A stretch of DNA of 37,897 nucleotides from the NCBI GenBank assembly GCA_947167765.1, contig CAMVJI010000008.1, forward strand, positions 1 through 37,897, in the 5' to 3' direction. Both the position numbers and the translations under genes were made by a program. The stretch is from an uncultured Butyrivibrio sp. (GTDB lineage Bacteria > Bacillota > Clostridia > Lachnospirales > Lachnospiraceae). The notes under the pieces are model-generated. The model was given only the letters and a program-made list of their open reading frames with translations, had not been told where the DNA came from and made no database searches. Position 1 is the first letter of the stretch. Each line of letters begins with the position of its first letter. Positions 29,276-35,844 of this stretch are shown piece after piece.

Positions 29276-29602
29276 TCAAAGTGCTATCAATAGTAAAAGA
29301 CATATAGCCAGCATAGAAGCCACAGCAATCTCAAGGCCAAAGCTAAGAAGGACCAGTGACCTTCTTACCGATAGCCTCTTTTTGGCGTCGCTAAGCAGAA
29401 TTTCAAGTTCCTTGTTGAGGTTAAAGGTATTGCCATCCTCAAGTCTCTTCATACCTACCTTCACAAGGAACTGGATGGTGAGCTCTTCCTTACATTCAGG
29501 ACAGGATTCAATGTGTTCGATAAAATCCGCTAGTTCCTGATTGTCCAGATCATCATCCAAAAATTCCGGGATTAACTTTTGTGCTGCATCACAGTTCATC
29601 AT
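29276..29602 (-). CDS. Small membrane protein with zf-HC2 (anti-sigma-type) zinc finger
   Basis: A 108-residue protein with an N-terminal zf-HC2 domain: C4, then H30-x3-C34-x2-C37 (FIEHIESCPECKEEL), the zinc pattern of ZAS-type anti-sigma factors. One C-terminal membrane helix follows (LEIAVASMLAICLLLLIAL). Known anti-sigma factors of this type are encoded next to an ECF sigma gene; none is present here and the protein heads the polA operon, so its partner, if any, is elsewhere. It may start at either of two adjacent ATGs (29602 or 29599). No clear Shine-Dalgarno precedes either, which suggests low expression. Confidence 0.78.
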   Translation of the reverse strand: MMNCDAAQKLIPEFLDDDLDNQELADFIEHIESCPECKEELTIQFLVKVGMKRLEDGNTFNLNKELEILLSDAKKRLSVRRSLVLLSFGLEIAVASMLAICLLLLIAL

Positions 29603-29668
29603 ATATTAGTCTATCTTCTACATGTTGTATCTGAATTTGGACATTTTGCAACTAATTCTACAACATAT

Positions 29669-29697
29669 AGAATACTACAAAAAACTTTATATTACAA
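29669..29697 (-). promoter_or_regulatory. Candidate promoter of the zinc-finger/polA operon
   Basis: On the minus strand TTGTAA (29697-29692), 17 bases, TATTCT (29674-29669), about 67 bases before the zinc-finger gene. A short inverted repeat, ATTCTA (29655-29660) and TAGAAT (29668-29673), overlaps the -10 box and the start region, and TACAACAT (29659-29666) is complemented by ATGTTGTA near 29620. These could be operator sites. Confidence 0.4.
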
Positions 29698-29700
29698 CGA

Positions 29701-29746
29701 AAAAGCTTTCCGAAAATAGCTAAAATGCTACATCGGAAAGCCTTTT
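29701..29746 (-). terminator. Rho-independent terminator of the glycosyltransferase/MelB operon
   Basis: On the minus strand AAAAGGCTTTCCG pairs with CGGAAAGCTTTT around a 21-base loop, followed by a T-rich CGTTG run; it lies 25 bases past the stop at 29771. The T-run of the 3' arm serves as the tail. Confidence 0.75.
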
Positions 29747-29770
29747 CAGGTAATGATGAAGAATATTAAT

Positions 29771-30373
29771 TTATAGATCGTATATGATAGTCATCTTTAC
29801 GTCATCTCCAATAATGGAGATCTCGACTTCTTTTGCTATATTTCCAAGGATGGATCTTTCAAGCTCATTTCTTGCTTCCTGAGCAAACTCCGTGTTCTGG
29901 TCCATCTCTTCAACACTGCTCTTGTAGTTGCTCATCTTCCAGGTCTCAGAAGAAGTGGCTGAAAGAGCTGTGGGATCAACAAGTCCCATCATTCCGATCC
30001 TTGACTCTCTTGCGCTTCTTTCGTCCTTAGGAAGCATGGCAAGCTCAAAAACCTCTCTTATCTTTCCCATAAATCCTTTAGCTGCAGCATTTTCCTTGGA
30101 AGTAGATATTTCCATCAGCTCTTTTCTCTTCTGGGCAAACATAATGGTATTGGTATTAAGATGGAGTCTTACCTGATCATCATCTCTTTCAAGAAAGAAC
30201 TCCGCATCCATTTCGCCTGTGATAGAACGGATAAGGTTCATGGTTTCTTCAGCAAGAAGTCTGATCCTAAGACCAGCCTTGTGGTCAAGATCCTTGGAAA
30301 AAGCCTCAACTACTTCAAGAACTTTATCAATATTGCCTTCATTAGTGCTGATAACTATGCTCTCAGATTTCAT
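29771..30373 (-). CDS. Unknown protein with degenerate histidine-kinase-type ATPase N-terminus
   Basis: A 200-residue soluble protein. The N-terminal segment GLRIRLLAEETMNLIRSI (34-51) resembles the N-box of HATPase anti-sigma factors (E-E-x-x-x-N), with N46 in the position that binds Mg-ATP. A strand pattern follows (AEFFLERDDDQVRLHLN), but a Gly-rich G-box is not evident, so ATP binding is doubtful. The middle is helical and the end is beta-rich (EVEISIIGDDVKMTIIYDL). It begins 20 bases after the MelB-like gene with GGGG upstream, as the last gene of that operon. No function is assigned; by analogy it may be a regulator that senses the activity of its operon neighbours. Confidence 0.6.
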   Translation of the reverse strand: MKSESIVISTNEGNIDKVLEVVEAFSKDLDHKAGLRIRLLAEETMNLIRSITGEMDAEFFLERDDDQVRLHLNTNTIMFAQKRKELMEISTSKENAAAKGFMGKIREVFELAMLPKDERSARESRIGMMGLVDPTALSATSSETWKMSNYKSSVEEMDQNTEFAQEARNELERSILGNIAKEVEISIIGDDVKMTIIYDL

Positions 30374-30393
30374 ATTATCCCCCTTAAAGATAA

Positions 30394-31851
30394 TTAATTG
30401 GCAGACTGATTTTCAGCTTCTATGGTCTTTCTCTTAACCAGTTCTACAGAGATTTCCTGCAGTTTTTCATCGGTAAGGATATACTTTTTCTTAAACCAGA
30501 AGATGGCAAAGATAATACCGATTATAGGAATGATGGTCATAGCCATCCTAAGGCCCATCTTCTGCATGGTATTAACTCCAGCTGAATAATCTACAAGGCC
30601 TGCGCCTTCTTCAGTCTCATTGCTAAGAGCAAGGATCTGAAGTGCCAGTGAAGCTATAAGTGCTGAAACACCTGATGCCAGCTTAACGACAAAGGTCTGC
30701 ATTGAGAATATTACTGACTCATCTCTTCTGTTGTTCTTAAGATCTCCATAGTCAACAGTGTTAGCAAGAAATACTGTTGTGATAACTGCAAGCATTCCGT
30801 TAGCTGCAAAGATGAAAAATGCAGGAATGAATAAAAGAAATACATTATTCATGGATGTTGATGCCAGGATCAGAAGTGAAATATATCCGCAGATAGCCAT
30901 TCCCATGCTGACAAAGTAAATCTGGATCGAAGTAAAGAATCTTCTAAGGAATGGATAAAGCAGCATCATTGCAAGGATCTGAATTCCGCCTCCAAAGGTT
31001 GAGAAAAGAGTGTAGTCTCCCTTCCATCCTGTTCCGCCAAAGTCGTATTTAAAAAAGTATATAACAAGATTGGATGTGATGTAAATCGAGCAGTTAACAA
31101 TGACGATGGCTACTACAACTGCCATAGCCTGATCGTTTTGAAGAAGGGCCCTGAACATCTCTTTGATGCTGGCTGTCTTCATCTCAACTGTAGATTTTTC
31201 TTTTACATTGATGCAGCAGATAACTGTAAAGAGTATGAATAAAACCGCAATAATGATGGCAAAGTAGGAAAAGCCGATTCTCTCAACTTCCCTGTCTGTG
31301 ATCCCCTCAGCGCCAAAGAAATGTCCAAGAAAAGATACACTCATAACAGTAACTATGGTGATAATCGCACTTCCTACACCTGCGCAGGATCTGGCCATGG
31401 TTGTAAGGCTCTCACGCTCTTTTCCGCCCTCAGTAAAAGCAGGGATCATTGACCAGTAAGGAATGTCCATCATAGTATATGTAACGCCCCAGACAATGTA
31501 AGTAACTGCAGCATATGCCACCATTCCTGATGTTGAAAGCGTAGGCGGTGCTGTAAACATAAGCGCTAAAACAACTGCATTTGTAAGTGTTCCGATAAGG
31601 AGCCAGGGTCTGAATTTGCCCCACTTTGTCTTGGTCTTAGCTACAATAGCTCCCATGATAGGATCGTTAAATGCATCAAAAACTCTCGCTGCCATAAGGA
31701 TAACGCCCATGGCTGCTGCGCTTACTCCCATGATGTCCTGGAAATAATACAAAACATATGAAGCGGAAAGCATGTATACCATGTCTTTTCCAACTGCCCC
31801 AAGTCCATAAGAAGCCTTAGCAGCTCCTGATAGTTTCATTTTGCCTTCCAT
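30394..31851 (-). CDS. GPH/MelB-type cation:glycoside symporter (MFS)
   Basis: A 485-residue, twelve-helix transporter of the glycoside-pentoside-hexuronide:cation family. VFDAFNDPIMGAIV and WGKFRPWLLIGTLTNAVVL are very close to MelB. D59, N62 and D63 correspond to the MelB residues that bind sodium or protons (D55, N58, D59), so it is probably an active cation symporter. The substrate is not readable, but a sugar or glycoside is likely. Its ATG overlaps the stop of the glycosyltransferase-like gene by one base (TAATG); a second ATG at 31839 with GGAAGGC in front is an alternative start. No glycosidase is present nearby, which is unusual for a catabolic uptake gene. Confidence 0.88.
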   Translation of the reverse strand: MEGKMKLSGAAKASYGLGAVGKDMVYMLSASYVLYYFQDIMGVSAAAMGVILMAARVFDAFNDPIMGAIVAKTKTKWGKFRPWLLIGTLTNAVVLALMFTAPPTLSTSGMVAYAAVTYIVWGVTYTMMDIPYWSMIPAFTEGGKERESLTTMARSCAGVGSAIITIVTVMSVSFLGHFFGAEGITDREVERIGFSYFAIIIAVLFILFTVICCINVKEKSTVEMKTASIKEMFRALLQNDQAMAVVVAIVIVNCSIYITSNLVIYFFKYDFGGTGWKGDYTLFSTFGGGIQILAMMLLYPFLRRFFTSIQIYFVSMGMAICGYISLLILASTSMNNVFLLFIPAFFIFAANGMLAVITTVFLANTVDYGDLKNNRRDESVIFSMQTFVVKLASGVSALIASLALQILALSNETEEGAGLVDYSAGVNTMQKMGLRMAMTIIPIIGIIFAIFWFKKKYILTDEKLQEISVELVKRKTIEAENQSAN

Positions 31852-33329
31852 TACTTTCCTGCCTCCCTGAGCTTTACTGCAAGCTCTACTACCTTCTTTG
31901 CCCCGTCATATATTCCGGCTTTTTTATTTGCAACAATGTTTTCGCACATCTCACATAAAAGATCTGTCTCAAGAAACTGATCAAGCATCTGGATCGTATG
32001 TGGAATATCCCTGCACTCCAAAGTTCCATCACCAATTTCAGCTGAATGTATAGCCCCCCACATCTCATGTTTGCCAACTCTCTTGATAAAGAGCTTTGGA
32101 ACCGGGTAAAATGCCAGCTCACTTGGCTTGGTCACAAGCACATCGCAGCTCCTCATAAGAAGATTTGTGGTGTAGACAGCCTTAAATATATCCGAGTGAT
32201 AGAAGCCATGAATACCTGTGACATCTATATTCTCATTAAGAGCCGTCTCTGAAAATTCCAGAGTATCCTCCCAATTGTCCATATGATCGATTGCGATCTT
32301 ACTCATCTCGGGGATTTCTTTTTTCAGCTCATCCCATACATTTCTGTAATCTCCAACGTTGACATACAGTGCAGCCACGCCCTTTTTGATATATGGCATA
32401 AGGTGCTTTATTATCTCTGCAAAGATTTCCTTCTGAGCGCCGGCTCCGCCGATGGTCAAAAGAAATCTCATGGGCCTTGCATTCTTTTTCCTGTTGATCC
32501 TGGCATTGCAGTCCTTTTCTATATTTTCCACAAGCTCATAGTCAATATAATGGCCAGTGTAGATAAGGGATTCAGAAGGCATCGGCTTTAATACTTCTTT
32601 TTTTGCCATACCATTTAGAATTCGATAGCCCATGTAGGCATTTCTGCACTGGATGGTGTGCACTGAGCCTTCAGATAAATGAAGAGCCATTGGCCAGTTG
32701 TCAGGAATTGCATTGACAACATACTTCATTCCTGCATGAATAGCTGCCTGAGCAGGCCATACGTGGGTTGCGATAACAGGAATATCCTTAGGAACATTCT
32801 TGTACACAGGTGCCATCAGCTCTGCATTCTTCTGATCTGAAGAGTTATATGAAAGTGCCCTGAAGCCTTCATAGTTAGTGGGCTCCCAGACAAATTTATT
32901 AAAGAGGTAAAATCTTGATAACCTTGAACCTAATGAATAAAGGTCATTCTGTGCTCCAATAACCTTGGTGCAGGTGGTTTCCTTGTAGGAATTAAGATCC
33001 ATCCAGTAGGGAGTATAGCCCAGATGGTGGGCGTAAGAAGCTATTGCCATTGAAATTCTATAGTGGCCAAATCCCATTCTGATGTTTCCAACAATGATTC
33101 CCTTTTCAGTGTCCATGGTTCCTTCATCAGCTGGAATCTTAGCCGTAACTTCCACATTTTTAACCCCAAGGATAGGTCCGATCACAGAATTATCTGAAAC
33201 CTTTATTTTATAATCTACTGCGGAGTCATCTCCGTACTTTTTTACAAATTTTTTCTTGGACTTAAGTGCTTTTTTATAATCTTTATCACTTATAACATTT
33301 CCGAAAATCACTTTTGATCTGTCAGCCAT
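31851..33329 (-). CDS. GT-B glycosyltransferase-like protein of unknown specificity
   Basis: A 492-residue soluble protein with the outline of a GT-B enzyme related to MurG and monogalactosyldiacylglycerol synthases. The N-terminal half has a Gly-rich loop and first helix (GNIRMGFGHYRISMAIASYA at 81-100), and the C-terminal half has FLLTIGGAGAQKEIFAEI and a donor-site-like RSCDVLVTKPSELAF followed by KHEMWGAIHSAEIGDG. The usual TKPGG reads TKPSE, so the donor or acceptor may be unusual. It begins with ATG after GGAG, and is translationally coupled to the MelB-like symporter. Family knowledge cannot give the substrate. It could equally be a non-catalytic relative, since this family is poorly studied. 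Confidence 0.72.
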   Translation of the reverse strand: MADRSKVIFGNVISDKDYKKALKSKKKFVKKYGDDSAVDYKIKVSDNSVIGPILGVKNVEVTAKIPADEGTMDTEKGIIVGNIRMGFGHYRISMAIASYAHHLGYTPYWMDLNSYKETTCTKVIGAQNDLYSLGSRLSRFYLFNKFVWEPTNYEGFRALSYNSSDQKNAELMAPVYKNVPKDIPVIATHVWPAQAAIHAGMKYVVNAIPDNWPMALHLSEGSVHTIQCRNAYMGYRILNGMAKKEVLKPMPSESLIYTGHYIDYELVENIEKDCNARINRKKNARPMRFLLTIGGAGAQKEIFAEIIKHLMPYIKKGVAALYVNVGDYRNVWDELKKEIPEMSKIAIDHMDNWEDTLEFSETALNENIDVTGIHGFYHSDIFKAVYTTNLLMRSCDVLVTKPSELAFYPVPKLFIKRVGKHEMWGAIHSAEIGDGTLECRDIPHTIQMLDQFLETDLLCEMCENIVANKKAGIYDGAKKVVELAVKLREAGK

Positions 33330-33367
33330 AATTCTCCATTCCGCCTATCCACAGGCTTTTTACAGAT

Positions 33368-33385
33368 AAGGAAACTAGTTTCCTT
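33368..33385. repeat. Perfect 18-bp palindrome, candidate operator
   Basis: AAGGAAACTAGTTTCCTT reads the same on both strands. It lies 21 bases downstream of the candidate -10 box and 38 bases before the glycosyltransferase-like start, a classic repressor position. Extra GTTTCC half-sites occur at 33393-33398 and 33457-33462. Confidence 0.6.
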
Positions 33386-33406
33386 AAAATGGGTTTCCAT
33401 GATTAA

Positions 33407-33435
33407 ATACTAACAGACAGGGATTTCAAAAACAA
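33407..33435 (-). promoter_or_regulatory. Candidate promoter of the glycosyltransferase/MelB operon
   Basis: On the minus strand TTGTTT (33435-33430), 17 bases, TAGTAT (33412-33407). The -35 box overlaps the T-rich tail of the HD-GYP terminator. Transcription would begin near 33400, giving a leader of about 70 bases that contains the palindrome. Confidence 0.45.
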
Positions 33436-33470
33436 GAAACGCTTTTTACAATTTTCGTTTCCTGTTTTTG
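33429..33470 (-). terminator. Rho-independent terminator of the HD-GYP gene
   Basis: On the minus strand CAAAAACAGGAAACG pairs with CGTTTCTTGTTTTT (one mismatch) around a 13-base loop; the run TTGTTTTTG forms the tail. It is 11 bases past the stop at 33481. Confidence 0.7.
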
Positions 33471-33480
33471 TGCAAGTTGC

Positions 33481-34566
33481 TTACACCAGCGCAACGATGG
33501 AAAGTCCCTTATTTTTTACAAGATCAATATACTTTTCTCCGCACTTTACTACGGGTTTTGCAAGATGCTCTGGATTAACAAAGATTATCTCACCAGTCAG
33601 ACCATTGCTTAACATTACCTTATTGGCAATAAAGGTATTAACTATATTGCTAAGGAAAGTAAGTATGGTATTAGGATCATACTTATCAAGCCCCTCGTTT
33701 TCAAACTGCTGGATAACATAGAACGGGCAGATTGGTTCCCTATATTTTTTCCTGCTGGTAAGGGAATCATAAACATCTGCTACAGCCACAATAGAAGCTA
33801 TCTCATCTATCTGATCATTCTTAAGATGGAATGGGAAGCCTGAGCCATCCCTTCTCTCATGATGCATGATGATGGCATTTTTAATATGGGTATCAATGTC
33901 CTTGTCCTTTACAAGTTCATACCCTTTGATAACATGCTCATTCATGATTCTCTGCTCATAGTCAGTAAGCTGCTTGTTTTTACCAAGAAGCTCTGGTGGC
34001 ATCAAAACCTTTCCAATATCATGTAAAAGCCCTGCTGCAGTTGCAAGCTGGATCTTGCTATTTGGAAGTCTCATCCATGTTGCAAGTGTATTTGAAATAA
34101 GCGAAACATTAAGGCTGTGCATATAGACTTCATCGCTGCTGTCCCTGAGGTTATGGAGCATATCAAACACTCCTGCTGTTCCACCAGCCTCTACGAACAG
34201 ATGATACACAGGCTCAGTAAGTTTATCTACGTCAAGAGGAATAGAGTCGTTGGCAAGAAGCCTGAAGGACTCTTCAAGCTTTTCAGCGTTGTCTTCAATA
34301 TGTTGTTTAAACCTGATGAATTCCTCTGTGTTTTTGAGTTTTTCAGAGTAGGAAAGACCAGCGGAATCAGCTTTTTCCTGTTTTGGAACAACAGGCTTTT
34401 TCTCTTCCTCTACAAAGATATTGTATAAAGAATAGGAACGTATCCTTTCGATATCCTTTTCATCAAGAATAGTCCCCTTAGGCAAAACCAGTCTGTCATC
34501 AAGGGTATAGATATTTTCGGATACTACAAGTCCTGGTTCAAGCTTGTCTACTGAAACAAGTTTCAT
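33481..34566 (-). CDS. HD-GYP cyclic-di-GMP phosphodiesterase
   Basis: A 361-residue protein. Residues 1-55 are an N-terminal unit common in clostridial HD-GYP proteins (MKLVSVDKLEPGLVVSENIY), followed by a charged linker and the HD-GYP domain: H150 (MHSLNVS), HDIGK at 182-186, the HE of NEHVIKGYE (~209-217), HHERRDGSGFP at 235-245. The GYP motif is GFP, a conservative change, and all metal-binding His/Asp residues are present, so the phosphodiesterase is probably active. No membrane helix or receiver domain is present. Single-gene unit with its own terminator, divergent from the NUDIX gene. Confidence 0.88.
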   Translation of the reverse strand: MKLVSVDKLEPGLVVSENIYTLDDRLVLPKGTILDEKDIERIRSYSLYNIFVEEEKKPVVPKQEKADSAGLSYSEKLKNTEEFIRFKQHIEDNAEKLEESFRLLANDSIPLDVDKLTEPVYHLFVEAGGTAGVFDMLHNLRDSSDEVYMHSLNVSLISNTLATWMRLPNSKIQLATAAGLLHDIGKVLMPPELLGKNKQLTDYEQRIMNEHVIKGYELVKDKDIDTHIKNAIIMHHERRDGSGFPFHLKNDQIDEIASIVAVADVYDSLTSRKKYREPICPFYVIQQFENEGLDKYDPNTILTFLSNIVNTFIANKVMLSNGLTGEIIFVNPEHLAKPVVKCGEKYIDLVKNKGLSIVALV

Positions 34567-34694
34567 ATTTCGCCACCGCCATATACTTTTTTAAGTTCAT
34601 ACAAATATATAATAACACGTTTTGGCTTTTCTTTTTACTAAATATCCTATACAATTCTGTTGTTAAAAAGCAAAATTTAAGGAGCACTCATTTT

Positions 34695-35288
34695 ATGTCA
34701 GAAAATCTCAAGTGGGAACTTATCAAGGAAGAACACATCATACAGGACGCATGGATCGATTTTAGAAGAAATATATACAGGCTTCCAAATAACGCCGAGA
34801 TAGGTCCTGTCTATAACTATTCCAAGCACAGTTTCGTTATAATAGTCGCAAAAACAAAGGATGATAAATACATCTGCGTCAAACAGTACAGACATGGGAT
34901 TGAGGCTGTAACTACCGAATTTCCGGCTGGTGGCATCGAATATCTGGAAAAAAGCGATGTTCCTTATATAACAAAAGAAAACACTATCGCCACAGAAGAA
35001 GATGCTCTTTTGGCTGCTAAGAGAGAGCTTCTTGAAGAAACCGGCTACGCTTCGGAGAACATAAAACATCTGATCACGATGCCAGCCAATGCTACCCTTG
35101 CAACCAACAATATGCACATCTATCTGGCAACAGACTGCGAAAAGAGATCAAGCCAGCATCTTGATGATACAGAGTTTTTAAATGTTGTCCTGCTATCCGA
35201 AGATGAGATCAGGGAAAAAATATTCAAAGGAGATTTCCTTCAGTCGCACCACGTACTTGCATGGTACATGGCAAAAGATGCAGAATAA
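34695..35288 (+). CDS. NUDIX hydrolase, ADP-ribose pyrophosphatase-like
   Basis: A 197-residue NUDIX enzyme of the ADP-ribose/sugar-nucleotide pyrophosphatase type, which clears reactive ADP-ribose or similar compounds. The FPAGGIE loop is at 76-82 and the helix AAKRELLEETGY at 107-118, with the metal-binding Glu residues E111, E114 and E115. Between them is an insert of about 17 residues (YLEKSDVPYITKENTIA), so the canonical G-x5-E-x7-RE spacing is broken and the usual Gly is lost, although a Glu (E102) is kept at the right distance from the helix. It is the only plus-strand gene of the window. AAGGAG lies 10 bases before the ATG. Divergent promoter elements are not clear. Confidence 0.85.
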   Translation: MSENLKWELIKEEHIIQDAWIDFRRNIYRLPNNAEIGPVYNYSKHSFVIIVAKTKDDKYICVKQYRHGIEAVTTEFPAGGIEYLEKSDVPYITKENTIATEEDALLAAKRELLEETGYASENIKHLITMPANATLATNNMHIYLATDCEKRSSQHLDDTEFLNVVLLSEDEIREKIFKGDFLQSHHVLAWYMAKDAE

Positions 35289-35297
35289 TGCAAAAAG

Positions 35298-35321
35298 AGT
35301 CAATGGAAAATCCCATTGACT
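35298..35321. terminator. Bidirectional terminator between NUDIX gene and tRNA-Leu
   Basis: Perfect arms AGTCAATGG and CCATTGACT with a 6-base loop. On the plus strand TATTTTT follows, nine bases after the NUDIX stop; on the minus strand CTTTTTG follows, so it also serves the tRNA transcript. Confidence 0.85.
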
Positions 35322-35330
35322 TATTTTTAG

Positions 35331-35413
35331 TGCCGGCAGTGGGACTTGAACCCACACGTGGTTACCCACAACAGATTTTGAGTCTGCATCGTCTGCCATT
35401 CCGACATGCCGGC
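35331..35413 (-). tRNA. tRNA-Leu (anticodon CAA, reads UUG)
   Basis: The 83-base minus-strand sequence folds as a class II tRNA: 7-base acceptor GCCGGCA/TGCCGGC, D-arm with GGAATGGCAGAC, anticodon stem GCAGA/TCTGT with loop CTCAAAA (anticodon CAA), long variable arm GTGGGTAACCAC, T-arm GTGGGTTCAAGTCCCAC. CCA is not encoded. It follows a small unknown gene and is closed by the bidirectional terminator. Confidence 0.95.
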
Positions 35414-35421
35414 AAATATGG

Positions 35422-35449
35422 AAGCTGTGGTCACCCACAGCTTTTTTAG
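35422..35449 (+). terminator. Hairpin with plus-strand T-run just outside the tRNA
   Basis: AAGCTGTGG pairs with CCACAGCTT around a 4-base loop and TTTTTT follows on the plus strand. On the minus strand it lies eight bases before the tRNA 5' end without a T-run, so there it may help processing. As a plus-strand terminator it would catch read-through from the NUDIX gene before it reaches the genes coded opposite. Confidence 0.6.
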
Positions 35450-35497
35450 TTTAGCACACCAGTTACCCTTATTCAAGAATAAAAATAAGTCTTTGGT

Positions 35498-35794
35498 TTA
35501 GACGTAGCAATGTTCCTCAGTTAGCCTTAATCTTTTGTCATTGACAACTGCGCCTGTTATCTCAAGCCTTGGTCCCTTTGCTCCCAGGCTCTTTCTGCCT
35601 TCAAGGATAAGATGTACCTTCTTGTCCTCTGTCATATATTCTTCAAATACCTCATCCGTGGTATCTGCCCCATCAAGTACCTTTTTAAAGTCTCCGATAA
35701 AAGCTGGAATAATGATGGCTCCAATACTCTGTCCCTGCAAAGGTCCATAAAGTGAAACCACCTCGTGAAGTAAAAGCCTTCTAAGTTCGTCCAT
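35498..35794 (-). CDS. Small conserved-looking protein of unknown function
   Basis: A 98-residue soluble protein I do not recognise. Its start, MDELRRLLLHEVVSLYGPLQGQS, is helical; the rest alternates short strands (HLILEGRK, PRLEITGAVVNDKRLRL). There is no signal peptide or membrane helix. The ATG at 35794 is chosen because GGGGGA lies about nine bases upstream; an in-frame ATG at 35803 is too close to that site. It is 50 bases downstream of the pyrophosphatase gene and precedes tRNA-Leu. The intergenic stretch before it is AT-rich and holds AATACTTAGTATT (35809-35821), a possible operator or leader element. Confidence 0.6.
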   Translation of the reverse strand: MDELRRLLLHEVVSLYGPLQGQSIGAIIIPAFIGDFKKVLDGADTTDEVFEEYMTEDKKVHLILEGRKSLGAKGPRLEITGAVVNDKRLRLTEEHCYV

Positions 35795-35844
35795 ACTTAG
35801 CATCCCCCAATACTTAGTATTTTGTTTTATTATATTATATTTTA

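Noticed and set aside
34567-34694. Divergent promoter between the HD-GYP and NUDIX genes
   Set aside because: The region is AT-rich with several -10-like boxes (for example TATACA near 34648), but no box has a good -35 at acceptable spacing.
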